Source: an uncultured archaeon
GTDB lineage: Archaea > Thermoplasmatota > Thermoplasmata > Thermoplasmatales > Thermoplasmataceae
DNA length: 64,000 nt
Assembly: GCA_000965745.1 (NCBI GenBank)
Contig: CP009479.1
Coordinates: 1,932,457-1,996,456 of the forward strand
Reading direction: 5' to 3'
Both the position numbers and the translations under genes were made by a program. A model generated the notes under the pieces. The model was not told the origin of the DNA. It was given only the letters and a program-made list of their open reading frames with translations, and ran no database searches. The first letter of the stretch is position 1. Each line of letters opens with the position of its first letter. Below are positions 26,720 through 34,865 of the stretch, one piece after another.

Positions 26720-26839
26720 TTAAAACCCCTGGCAGCAGTCAGCCTCCAGGATGCATCCACAATCAGCGCAGAACGGCTGATGATGATAACTCTCGCAGTT
26801 CCGGCATTGGCACGTAGGTTCGAAACAATCAGCACACAT
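26720..26839 (-). CDS. Cys-rich metal-binding microprotein (39 residues)
   Basis: A short open frame missed by length filters: ATG at 26837-26839, TAA at 26720-26722. Ten of 39 residues are Cys, arranged CxxC, CxCxxC, CxxCxC and a final CC pair, with a central HH. This is far from random and would suit one or two zinc or Fe-S sites, like a zinc ribbon or metallothionein. A TATA-like ATTAATAAC (about 26862-26870) places transcription start next to the ATG; TTG at 26851 is an in-frame alternative. It lies upstream of the por operon on the same strand, with ~155 bases between. Role unknown; it may bind metal or nucleic acid. Confidence 0.6.
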   Translation of the reverse strand: MCADCFEPTCQCRNCESYHHQPFCADCGCILEADCCQGF

Positions 26840-26990
26840 TATATTACACAATGATCACCTGTTATTAATCTGATTTGTGACATTTCAATGCAAATTCAAC
26901 TGGCAATGGTGCTGCCTTCCAGTTGCAAGTGAGAGCTTCGATCGGATACAGTGAAACAAATAAGGGGTTTACGGATCATGAAGTATTACC

Positions 26991-27884
26991 TTGCCTGATT
27001 ACAACGAACCTGAAGAGACGATCTACTCATTGATCAGAGAGTCCTTTCCGGACTTGAGCCTGGAGAGCATGGAGCTTGTAGACTCCGGGTGGGAGAATTA
27101 TGTGGTCATTGCCAATAGAAAGATAGCGTTCAAGATCCCGAGAAAAATGGAAGGTGGGGAGCCCCTCACCAGGGAAATTTCAATAACCGGGTGCCTGAAG
27201 GACAGCCCGGTTGGAGTCCCCGTTTTCAAATATGTCAGCTCCCATGGAGAGGTGCCTGTTGCAGGCTACGATCTAATTGAAGGCGACCCCCTCAATTCAA
27301 TTGTGCGTCTGACATCACCAATAATAGCACAACTTGCAGAATTTCTGAATTACCTGTTCTCCAGGAAAGATGATGGCTGCGTGATAAACGCAATTGGATA
27401 CCGTTCTGCGGAAGATTGGGTTAAAAAATACACGGAATACAGGGAGAACCTGTACTCGTCGTTGATTGAACTGCTCGATGATCAAACCTTGTCTGTCATC
27501 GCATTAAGATTTGACGAATTCCTGAATAATTCGTGCCGGACGCTGCAAACCTCCCCTGTTCACGGGGACCTCTACAGGGGTAATGTGCTTGTTGGGGCGG
27601 ACGCATGTGCCGTAAAAGGAGTTATTGACTGGGGAACCGCAGAATTTGGAGATCCTGCCATAGACTTTGCTGCAGTTGCAGTCGATTTTGACATCGAGCA
27701 GGTAGAAGAGATTCTTGAATCCTACGAAGGCCCTGTCGATAAATATTTTCGGGACAGGGTGGAATTTTACTGGCAGATGGAGCCCACCTACGGCATCCTG
27801 TACTTCTCCGGCAGGGATGAAGAAGAATGCGAGCGCCATGTAAAGGAGTTGCAAAAGAGGATATCAAAGGGGCTCTACGGGTGA
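26991..27884 (+). CDS. Aminoglycoside phosphotransferase (APH)-family kinase
   Basis: A 297-residue kinase of the APH/choline-kinase fold. Key motifs are complete: the ATP-site Lys in KIAFKIPRK (~46), catalytic loop VHGDLYRGNVL (~192-202) and the Mg-binding VIDWGTAEFGDPAIDFA (~213-229). Members phosphorylate aminoglycosides, choline, homoserine or sugars. In this setting a housekeeping small-molecule kinase is more likely than drug resistance. The start is TTG 26991, the only in-frame start after the stop at 26979. Confidence 0.85.
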   Translation: MPDYNEPEETIYSLIRESFPDLSLESMELVDSGWENYVVIANRKIAFKIPRKMEGGEPLTREISITGCLKDSPVGVPVFKYVSSHGEVPVAGYDLIEGDPLNSIVRLTSPIIAQLAEFLNYLFSRKDDGCVINAIGYRSAEDWVKKYTEYRENLYSSLIELLDDQTLSVIALRFDEFLNNSCRTLQTSPVHGDLYRGNVLVGADACAVKGVIDWGTAEFGDPAIDFAAVAVDFDIEQVEEILESYEGPVDKYFRDRVEFYWQMEPTYGILYFSGRDEEECERHVKELQKRISKGLYG

Positions 27885-27949
27885 TCTTTCCTCGATTCAG
27901 GAAAGGCATGGTTTTTTAATCTCTCATTCAGTTGTTTCAGGCAGGGGCA

Positions 27950-29023
27950 GTGCACATTACACTCAAAAGGGCAAGGGATTTGGGAATAGTATTTGAGGGC
28001 GAAACGGGCGGAATGAATAGTATAACTGATGTTCCGGAGGTTGAGGTTGGCCACTCCACCATAATATTTGGCGATCGGGAAAGTGTTGTTGGTTCAGGTC
28101 CTGCCAGAACCGGCATAACTGCCATACTTCCGCTTGGAAAGAAGAAAGTCAACTCAAACTTACTGGCTGGCGCTTCAGTCCTTAACGGCAATGGAGAGTT
28201 AACCGGCATCTCATGGCTGGAAGAGTCTGGAATGCTTTCGGGGCCCGTAATGCTTACAAACACATACAGTGTCGGGAAAGTGAGGGACGCGGTGCTGAAG
28301 TACATGACAGATAATGAGCTGGAGTCGGACTCACTCCCCGTCGTTGGGGAAATATCAGACGAGTACCTCAATGACATCAGGGGGCAGCACATCAGGGAAG
28401 AGCATGTTTTTGAATCGATAGGCAGGGCACAGAGAGAAAATGTTGAGGAAGGAAATGTTGGAGGAGGTACAGGGGCAGTGTGTTACGAATTCAAGGGCGG
28501 AATCGGCACTTCTTCAAGAATCCTGGAAGTATTGGAACGGGAATATTCTGTCGGTGTCATTGTTCAGGCAAATCACGGGCTCAGGCATCACCTGAACATC
28601 AACGGGATACCGGTTGGCCAGCACATCAGGAATAATCTCGTAAGAACTAAGGAGAGTGGCTCCATAGTAGGCGTGATAATCACGGATGCCCCCCTTCTCC
28701 CCCATCAGCTTAAAAGACTCTCAAGGAGGGCTTTCCTCGGACTGGCCAGAACAGGAAGCGTTTCCTCGAATGGATCAGGAGATTTCTTCCTGTCCATATC
28801 CACTGCTAATTCCTATGACGTCGATCCCGGCAGTATGGTTGAATCCACGTGGATACCAAATAGCTCGATTGACCCGTTGCTTGAAAACGTGGTTTATTCA
28901 ACGGAGGAGGCAATAATAAATGCCCTAGTAGCCGCGGAATCCATGAGTGGTTTCGGGAGGCATTATGTTTCGGCAATGCCCCATGACAGGGTCCAGGAAC
29001 TTTTGAAAAAGAGACGGAACTGA
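27950..29023 (+). CDS. DmpA/P1-family peptidase (beta-aminopeptidase or L-aminopeptidase/D-esterase)
   Basis: About 357 residues of the P1 Ntn-hydrolase-like family. The N-terminal RARDLG...FEGETG...NSITDVPEVEVGHSTI block and central EGNVGGGTGAVCYEFKGGIG are diagnostic. The enzyme is made as one chain and self-cleaves before the nucleophile in the GGIGTSSR segment, giving alpha and beta chains. Family members release N-terminal L-, D- or beta-residues from peptides. I prefer GTG 27950 over TTG 27932 because a TTTTTTAA box at 27912-27919 places transcription start around 27940. Confidence 0.87.
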   Translation: MHITLKRARDLGIVFEGETGGMNSITDVPEVEVGHSTIIFGDRESVVGSGPARTGITAILPLGKKKVNSNLLAGASVLNGNGELTGISWLEESGMLSGPVMLTNTYSVGKVRDAVLKYMTDNELESDSLPVVGEISDEYLNDIRGQHIREEHVFESIGRAQRENVEEGNVGGGTGAVCYEFKGGIGTSSRILEVLEREYSVGVIVQANHGLRHHLNINGIPVGQHIRNNLVRTKESGSIVGVIITDAPLLPHQLKRLSRRAFLGLARTGSVSSNGSGDFFLSISTANSYDVDPGSMVESTWIPNSSIDPLLENVVYSTEEAIINALVAAESMSGFGRHYVSAMPHDRVQELLKKRRN

Positions 29024-29147
29024 TCTAATGCGTGTTTCTCGAAGTATAGCTACATTTGCAAACATTCAATTAAGGACAATATTAACAATAAATCCATCAA
29101 AAATAATGTTTAAATATCGGATAGCTGTAAATTTAGATAGATAATTT

Positions 29148-31439
29148 ATGGCGAACAAAAGAATTGTTTTAATTACGGCAGTTCTTGTTGCAGCTATTAT
29201 GGTTTTGTCGTCTCTCACCATATTGACAGAGGCGGCAGGGCAGAATAATAGCCCAGGAACTAGTGCAGCACAGACAACAGCGACTTCCCAGGTAACGAAA
29301 CAGACCTCCACGCTTTCGGCCAAGGCAAGCAGTATTCTGCAGGACCTCCAGTCAAAAGGAGTTCCCAGCAACTACGTTTATCTGCCAAGTTTCAAGAAAG
29401 CGGCAATAACCGGAACTAACATCAGCGGACCAAGCTACGGGAGCGCACCAGCGCCGATGGGAATAGGAACTTATGGGTTTTCCAACAACAGCGGAGTCAT
29501 CACGAGATATGACCTGAACACATCCAGTTTTTCAGGGGCAGTGACTTTCAACAACTTCACGACTTTCTACCCCTATGATGATGGGCCGAACAGCGTGACT
29601 GTTCAGCTTAACTCCATACTCAACAATGTAACACTGTTCGGCAAGACGAACTACACCTTCTGGAACCAGAACGTGTTATTCTACTCTGCAAGGACTCATA
29701 CTGTGCAGTTTCTTGATAACATCTGGAACTTTTCCAGCCCTGCATTCTACCTTAGCCCGAACGTTTTCAGCTCATACCAGGGGAACCTGGTCGCTCCTGT
29801 ATTCTACTATGCAGTTGGTCCGGCATTCTCAGTCACATATCCTTTCACGGTGAATTTCTACCTCAATTCAACGGTGCTCAATGGTGAAAATACAGTGTTT
29901 TTCAACTACACGCTTAAAGATGCCACCGGAGCAGTGTCAGGCTCTTTTGACGAGGTCCAGTTCAATTCAACTTACGGAATGCCTGCCGGATATTCCGCAC
30001 CACAGGCGAACTATTACGTAACTTCCAAGAACTTGACCCCGACGGGATTTATACCGTATGATTCTGAGATCATGATTGGAGGGCCCGGAGGAGGGAGCAC
30101 AGCTATGATTTACAACATAAACGCAACAATGACCCTCAAGTACAAGAATGCAGCGAACAACTACGTGAACGTTCCATCGGCCTATGATGTTGGATCTGAA
30201 ACGGGTGAGACCTCAACCGGCATTGCCGTCACATGGACGCCGAACGCCGTGGCTCATCTCAGTGCAGGCCCGTCATTCGTTTACGGAATGTGGAACGTGT
30301 CCCAGGTGAATACATTTGATCACTACACTGGAAATGTAAACCCACCGAATTCATTCATGTTTGTAAGCCAGGGATCGCCGTTCAACAGCAGCAACGCTTC
30401 GTGGAGCCCCCTGTCACAGTCAGGCGGTTATTCATTCTGGTTGCCCCATGGAACATATGGCTCTTCCATTCTGATGAGCAACAGGAACCCACGGACAGGC
30501 ACGCTAGTTCCGGGAGTCATGCAGAATACCCATCTGACATGGAACCACGCTCGTGGGGTATACACACCGCTCTATGCTTTCGGAAACCAGCAGCTCAAGT
30601 ACATTTCGATGCTTGGCCACGGAACTCCACAGAATCCATACGTACTGTTCAACAACCCATCACCGACGGGCTATCTGAATCCACTGTTTTCGTCCTTTAA
30701 CGACTACGTGTTCCCGGATTTCACTGGTGTTCTGCTGCACAGCACAAGCGCTTATGTGGTCATGTATAACATGCCTTCGTTCAATGTCCAGTATACGCAG
30801 CCATCCCAGCTCCATGCACTTGCATACTTTGGCGTCCAGTACACGACAAACCAGATAGGGTTCGTCCTATACAACTCACAGAACGTTCTCATGACGCATA
30901 ACTCGATCAGCGGCTGGTACGCGAACACACTTACAGAATTCCCTGCAGCCAACGTGCTTCTGTGGAATTCGCAGGACAACCTTATAGCGAACAACAACTT
31001 CACAACAATGGACAGCTCACTGTTAATCTACAACATGCATGGACAGAGGGGTGACAACTCCGTAATGGGCAACAGCTTCATCCAGGACAAGTCGCTCACA
31101 AACATGACCTACCCCGGAATAGCAATTGATACCACATTCGGGACGTCAGTTTACGGGCCTGTTGCCCTCACTGTGTACAGCTCCCACAACGTGATAACGC
31201 AGAATTACTTCATAGTGTACAATCCGATTAACAGCCCCTTTTACAGCATATATTCCGGCCTTGGTGCAAAGTACATCAACTTCTGGAACGGCAACTTCTG
31301 GTGGAACTACTACCCACACAGCGGAACTTACAACAATTATGGGCTGATAGCATTTGGCGGTGACCACCATCCCATCAGTGTAAAGGGGTACACACCATAC
31401 GTGTTCCTGCCATATGTTACAAACTTTTTATACAGCTGA
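29148..31439 (+). CDS. Thermopsin-family (A5) secreted acid protease with C-terminal beta-helix
   Basis: 763 residues. A Sec signal peptide (RIVLITAVLVAAIMVLSSLT, Ala-rich cleavage site near TEAAG) is followed by a Ser/Thr-rich linker. The catalytic A5 region starts at PAPMGIGTYGF (~100), the usual thermopsin opening, and continues with many N-glycosylation sequons. From ~residue 560 short Asn-rich repeats of the NosD/right-handed beta-helix type appear (QNVLMTHNSISG, QDNLIANNNF, HNVITQNYFIV). Thermopsin digests proteins outside the cell at low pH. A TATA box (TTTAAATAT, 29109-29117) sets a leaderless or near-leaderless transcript. Confidence 0.85.
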   Translation: MANKRIVLITAVLVAAIMVLSSLTILTEAAGQNNSPGTSAAQTTATSQVTKQTSTLSAKASSILQDLQSKGVPSNYVYLPSFKKAAITGTNISGPSYGSAPAPMGIGTYGFSNNSGVITRYDLNTSSFSGAVTFNNFTTFYPYDDGPNSVTVQLNSILNNVTLFGKTNYTFWNQNVLFYSARTHTVQFLDNIWNFSSPAFYLSPNVFSSYQGNLVAPVFYYAVGPAFSVTYPFTVNFYLNSTVLNGENTVFFNYTLKDATGAVSGSFDEVQFNSTYGMPAGYSAPQANYYVTSKNLTPTGFIPYDSEIMIGGPGGGSTAMIYNINATMTLKYKNAANNYVNVPSAYDVGSETGETSTGIAVTWTPNAVAHLSAGPSFVYGMWNVSQVNTFDHYTGNVNPPNSFMFVSQGSPFNSSNASWSPLSQSGGYSFWLPHGTYGSSILMSNRNPRTGTLVPGVMQNTHLTWNHARGVYTPLYAFGNQQLKYISMLGHGTPQNPYVLFNNPSPTGYLNPLFSSFNDYVFPDFTGVLLHSTSAYVVMYNMPSFNVQYTQPSQLHALAYFGVQYTTNQIGFVLYNSQNVLMTHNSISGWYANTLTEFPAANVLLWNSQDNLIANNNFTTMDSSLLIYNMHGQRGDNSVMGNSFIQDKSLTNMTYPGIAIDTTFGTSVYGPVALTVYSSHNVITQNYFIVYNPINSPFYSIYSGLGAKYINFWNGNFWWNYYPHSGTYNNYGLIAFGGDHHPISVKGYTPYVFLPYVTNFLYS

Positions 31440-31562
31440 TGTTGAAAAACATCACATTTTTTTCTAATTGCAAATAACTATTCAACATATGAACGGTTTT
31501 TCGGGATATCACAATAGATATGTTATTTCGAAATGTTTTTATTTTGAAACAAGTTATATTTT

Positions 31563-32225
31563 ATGGTAAAATTAAAATGGTTAGGACATGCAGCGTGGCT
31601 GGTATTTTACAGAGACACAACCATCATAATCGACCCGTATTTAACAAACAATCCAAAGGCACCCATGAAAGCCGATGAAATCGAGAAACTCGATTACATC
31701 TTCATAACACACGATCATTTCGATCATCTGGGGGACGCTTTTGACCTGGCCAAGAGAACAGGGGCAAAGACAGTCAGTATTTTTGAGATTTCCAATATGG
31801 CCACTGAGGCCGGGGTCCCACAGGAAAATGCGATAGGCATGAACAAAGGCAGCGGTCTTGTTAGCCTGGGCAGCCTTAAGGTTTCCCTTACCCATGCAGA
31901 TCACAGCGGGCACGAGGTGGGATTCGTCATTGACGGTGATGGCAAGACCATCTATCATGCTGGAGATACCGCACTTTTCGGCGACATGTCATTAATAGGT
32001 CAGTTATACCGCCCCAGCGTTGCCATACTGCCCATTGGGGGGTTTTATACTATGGGGCCCAGGGAAGCAGCAATGGCTGCCGACCTGATTGGCGCCGGAA
32101 TAAGCATTCCGATGCATTACAATACATTCCCCGCAATTGAACAGAATCCTGACAGCTTCACCAGCCAGATTAAAAATGGCAAAGGAAAAGTGCTGAAAGT
32201 AGGGGAAGAATATGAGATTCCGTGA
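31563..32225 (+). CDS. UPF0173 metal-dependent hydrolase (metallo-beta-lactamase fold)
   Basis: A 220-residue protein. WLGHAAWLV opens the fold; ITHDHFDHLGD (~49-59) is the HxHxDH metal motif, followed by further metal ligands at ADHSGHEVGF, HAGDTALFGD and PMHYNTF. The whole protein matches the UPF0173/YtkL group, whose substrate is unknown. The next membrane protein gene follows after about 20 bases and is probably cotranscribed. Confidence 0.9.
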   Translation: MVKLKWLGHAAWLVFYRDTTIIIDPYLTNNPKAPMKADEIEKLDYIFITHDHFDHLGDAFDLAKRTGAKTVSIFEISNMATEAGVPQENAIGMNKGSGLVSLGSLKVSLTHADHSGHEVGFVIDGDGKTIYHAGDTALFGDMSLIGQLYRPSVAILPIGGFYTMGPREAAMAADLIGAGISIPMHYNTFPAIEQNPDSFTSQIKNGKGKVLKVGEEYEIP

Positions 32226-32249
32226 GATCATTAAGGAGACGTGCTAAAA

Positions 32250-32810
32250 ATGGCATTGGCATCTGTTGCATTTTCGATCTCGGCTTTCTCCATATCTGCA
32301 TTCCTTTCCGGCCTCTTCCTGCTGGGCAAAGATCAGGGGGAAAATTCAGGGAAAACCCTTGGCATAATCAATGTGCTGGTGGGGATTTCAATCTTCATAT
32401 CATCCATTCTTCTATTTACCACTGTTCCATTTGGGACAGGCTCGCCTGCCGAAAATGTCCAGCTTGGATTCTCCGTGCTTCAGGTATTCTTCGGTATAGT
32501 GTGGATATCGTTCGGGGCTTCCACCCTTTATAACTGGGACATGAAATTCATTGGATCCACTACCCTATTACTGCTAGTCTACAACGTAATAGTTCTGATA
32601 GTACTTCCAATTAGCTGGAGTGCGGCTTTCACTACGGTGGGAATGGTCGTTGTTGAACTTGCACTCTTCTCCTACATACTCGATGAATTTGGGTTCTGGG
32701 CGGTAACACATGGGAAAATGAAGGCTACCGTGCAGGGATATTTTCTGATAGCCTCCAGTGTTCTGTCCATTGCCCTGGCTGTTATCCCCGGCGGGATAAT
32801 ACCTATGTGA
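32250..32810 (+). CDS. Six-helix membrane protein, possibly AmiS/UreI-like
   Basis: About 186 residues, nearly all in six hydrophobic helices, starting with SVAFSISAFSISAFLSGLFLLG. Helix 3 ends in FFGIVWISFGASTLYNWD, loosely like AmiS/UreI amide or urea channels, but the match is not firm. AAGGAG (32233-32238) precedes both GTG 32241 and ATG 32250; ATG has the better spacing. The stop codon TGA is also the first three bases of the IS605-type right end that follows, so the original C-terminus may have been altered. Confidence 0.6.
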   Translation: MALASVAFSISAFSISAFLSGLFLLGKDQGENSGKTLGIINVLVGISIFISSILLFTTVPFGTGSPAENVQLGFSVLQVFFGIVWISFGASTLYNWDMKFIGSTTLLLLVYNVIVLIVLPISWSAAFTTVGMVVVELALFSYILDEFGFWAVTHGKMKATVQGYFLIASSVLSIALAVIPGGIIPM

Positions 32811-32935
32811 CATCCTCCCCGCCCTATCAGACGGGGCTTCCTGCTTCCCTGACCGGCTGAACCATCCGGAAGGATAGTTGGACTCCAGTCTCCACAGGCT
32901 TAAAAAACAGGAGTAATATCCTCCATTTTTTTGTG
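32808..32935 (-). mobile_element. IS200/IS605-type right end (omega-RNA-like remnant), no tnpB
   Basis: Read on the minus strand, 32808-32850 gives GGAAGCCCCGTCT...GGGCGGGGAGGATGTCA. This is a GC-rich hairpin with the sequence typical of the right end of archaeal IS605/TnpB elements, where the 3' part of the TnpB guide RNA is encoded. Just upstream come two more hairpins (GACTGGAGTC near 32882 and ATCC-TTCC-GGAT near 32868), as in omega-RNA scaffolds, and a GGAG...CTCC hairpin near 32912-32925. No tnpA or tnpB frame is present. The flank that would serve as guide is the 3' end of the membrane protein gene. Confidence 0.55.
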
Positions 32936-32968
32936 CCATGCCAGGATTAACGCGCTTTTTACTGTGAG

Positions 32969-33328
32969 CTAGAAAGTCTTTGTGTCCCATCTTCTGAATG
33001 AGTCCACTACAGCAATTATTCCAGCCACGATCAGGAATGCCGACGGAATCAGAAAGAAACCTCCCACAAGATACACACCCAGTGCACCTGAAACCGCCAT
33101 CGGGACCCCGCCAACAAGAGACTCGATTCGTGTTATGAACGCACCTGCGAGTCCTACAAGAGATAGAAAAATGGCAATCCAGCTACTCTGGAAGAAAGAG
33201 AATGCACCATATATGTGCAGCAGTGATCCTATCCCTCCCGCAACCAGTGCAACCAGGCCCATAAGTAACCCGATCACTCCGCCAACCATTCCAAGGATTG
33301 CTATGTCGTTCCCTTTGAATCCACCCAT
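32969..33328 (-). CDS. Four-helix membrane protein (DUF4064-like)
   Basis: 119 residues with four hydrophobic, Gly-rich helices (AILGMVGGVIGLLMGLVALVAGG; SWIAIFLSLVGLAGAFI; PMAVSGALGVYLVGGFFLI; SAFLIVAGIIAVVDSF). The layout resembles DUF4064-type small membrane proteins, but the assignment is loose. No catalytic motif. Transcribed toward the IS605-type remnant. Confidence 0.55.
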   Translation of the reverse strand: MGGFKGNDIAILGMVGGVIGLLMGLVALVAGGIGSLLHIYGAFSFFQSSWIAIFLSLVGLAGAFITRIESLVGGVPMAVSGALGVYLVGGFFLIPSAFLIVAGIIAVVDSFRRWDTKTF

Positions 33329-33853
33329 TATGTATAAATCGGCTGACGCATACTTAAGAGTTGATGCTTATTATGCAAGATCCTCATGGTAAAACTCTGT
33401 CCAGGGTCTTTTAACTCACGCGCAGGCAGAAGATGAACACATGTGAATGAAATGGACCATAACCGCACACAATAGAGGACCGTAGATCTTTCGACTGGTA
33501 CCATCATGGACTTCGGCCATTTATTCCAGATACGGTGTAATGCAGGATGGTTGCTGGTGCGATTACTACCACGCAGCACACCCCGCATATGGAAAGACTA
33601 AAATGGAGAGGTTTTAAAGCAACCTGAACTTGAAAAGATCGCTTGTGAAAAATGGAAAATCACGCGGTATCCTCGTCTATTTCGGTGAGGAGGTAGCAGC
33701 CTCCCGCCGGTATGGCGCGAGGGGAGAGCTTCATAGAATTGACTGAAAAAGAAGGTACTGGCAGATTACTGTTCCGCGCGATGAGATTAAGCTTTTCACC
33801 TTCACCTGCTTCTTCATAGACAAAGAACACAGGCACAGCGGACCTGTGGGATT
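33329..33853. other. Gene-poor region, nothing recognised
   Basis: About 525 bases. A minus-strand frame at 33328-33588 is open for 86 codons but has no family resemblance and poor codon structure. Near 33690-33730 short GC-rich complementary pieces occur (GGAGG and CCTCC) without a convincing fold. The region follows the IS605-type remnant and may be decayed mobile DNA. Confidence 0.35.
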
Positions 33854-34054
33854 ATGCTCATGGAATCCCTGAAACGCATTTCTGAAAGTGGTGGCGGGAT
33901 AGTTGAGCCATGCCCTGCCACACATTCAACTTCTGTCGAGAGACCGTTCGAATTCCTTCATGCATATCTTGACGAAGGGTTTGAACCGATTTCGATATCG
34001 GGCAAAGTAGTGTTCAGGTCAGGAAGAAAGCGGATCAATCACCAGAATGGGTAA
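33854..34054 (+). CDS. Short hypothetical protein (66 residues)
   Basis: Open for 66 codons with a plausible protein-like composition: an amphipathic N-terminal helix (LMESLKRISES), a Gly and Cys turn, an FEFLHAYLDEGFEPISI segment and a basic tail (FRSGRKRINHQNG). No family recognised. It may be a real small gene or the tail end of a decayed one; there is no clear ribosome-binding site. Confidence 0.3.
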   Translation: MLMESLKRISESGGGIVEPCPATHSTSVERPFEFLHAYLDEGFEPISISGKVVFRSGRKRINHQNG

Positions 34055-34161
34055 TACCGAAGCATTGTGCGTGAAGAGGCTCTTCAATCATAGCAGGTAT
34101 TCAGCAGATAGTTTAACAGTTAAGGATTCAACCTTTATTGCCAGTTCGGTATAATTTGTAC

Positions 34162-34287
34162 ATGTGCGAATATTGCATACTGGACGATGAAGAGTCTTCC
34201 TGTTCTTGCCCCTGCTCATCATACATGGGAAAGAAATTCTGCAAAGTGTGTGGACACAAAATAAGAATGGTCCATTCACCGAGATGA
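34162..34287 (+). CDS. Cys-rich metal-binding microprotein (41 residues)
   Basis: ATG at 34162-34164, TGA at 34285-34287. Seven Cys in 41 residues: CEYC at 2-5, CSCPC at 14-18 and CKVCGH at 27-32, ending in a basic segment. CxxC...CxxC with this spacing suits a zinc ribbon. It resembles in design, but not in sequence, the 39-residue protein at 26720-26839. A TATA-like CCTTTATT about 28 bases upstream of the ATG suggests a leaderless transcript. The gene is convergent with an unknown gene at 34302. Role unknown; nucleic-acid binding or metal handling are possible. Confidence 0.55.
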   Translation: MCEYCILDDEESSCSCPCSSYMGKKFCKVCGHKIRMVHSPR

Positions 34288-34301
34288 CTGGTGCTCAACC
34301 C

Positions 34302-34730
34302 CTACAGTTCTGAGAAATTGCTGCAGAAAGGAAAACACTCACTGAAGCGGCAAAGTGCGATTCTGGTGTCTGCTGCTTCTTCAACAGAATCCTTGTCGGA
34401 TTCACTGAAGATGCTTACAAAATCTTCCCTGTCGAATAAAGACAGGATCATTGCCACTTTAGGGTGCAGCAGTGTCCCGCTGCCACCCTCTGCTTTCAGT
34501 ATTGCCGAATGAATGAGAACGTCCTCTGGGCTTACCTTTCCCTCATCGTTGTGGATGTCTACCGCCCTCATGGACATTATAAGCCATGTCCTGTATTTCT
34601 GAACAAGATCGCAAAGAAATGTGGGCCTTTCGAACATGAACTGTTCGTTGTTTTCCTTGAGCGATTTGGCTTCCCGGACAATGTTATCATATTCGCTTTC
34701 CACTAGATTGATGAAGGTGGAGATATGCAT
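34302..34730 (-). CDS. Hypothetical protein (142 residues)
   Basis: A soluble, acidic, largely helical protein: an N-terminal ISTFINLVESEYDNIVREAKSLKENNEQ helix pair, a GGSGTLLHPKVAMILSLFD turn, and a C-terminal SRFSECFPFCSN-like region with three Cys. I recognise no family. The gene begins ~135 bases from the end of the bactofilin-like gene and runs toward the Cys-rich microprotein. Confidence 0.45.
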   Translation of the reverse strand: MHISTFINLVESEYDNIVREAKSLKENNEQFMFERPTFLCDLVQKYRTWLIMSMRAVDIHNDEGKVSPEDVLIHSAILKAEGGSGTLLHPKVAMILSLFDREDFVSIFSESDKDSVEEAADTRIALCRFSECFPFCSNFSEL

Positions 34731-34865
34731 GAATAATGGAACAGTGCATGCTTCAAATAATAGCCAGTCACTAATGTTAAGGCATTATGGCAGGCTACGT
34801 TGCCCAAAACTTCCTTATATTGGAGGTTTTGGATGCCATCCCTGAAAGGGTGGTGTTAAAGGCGG

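Noticed and set aside
33328-33588. 86-codon minus-strand frame
   Set aside because: No relative, poor codon structure; treated as part of a gene-poor stretch.
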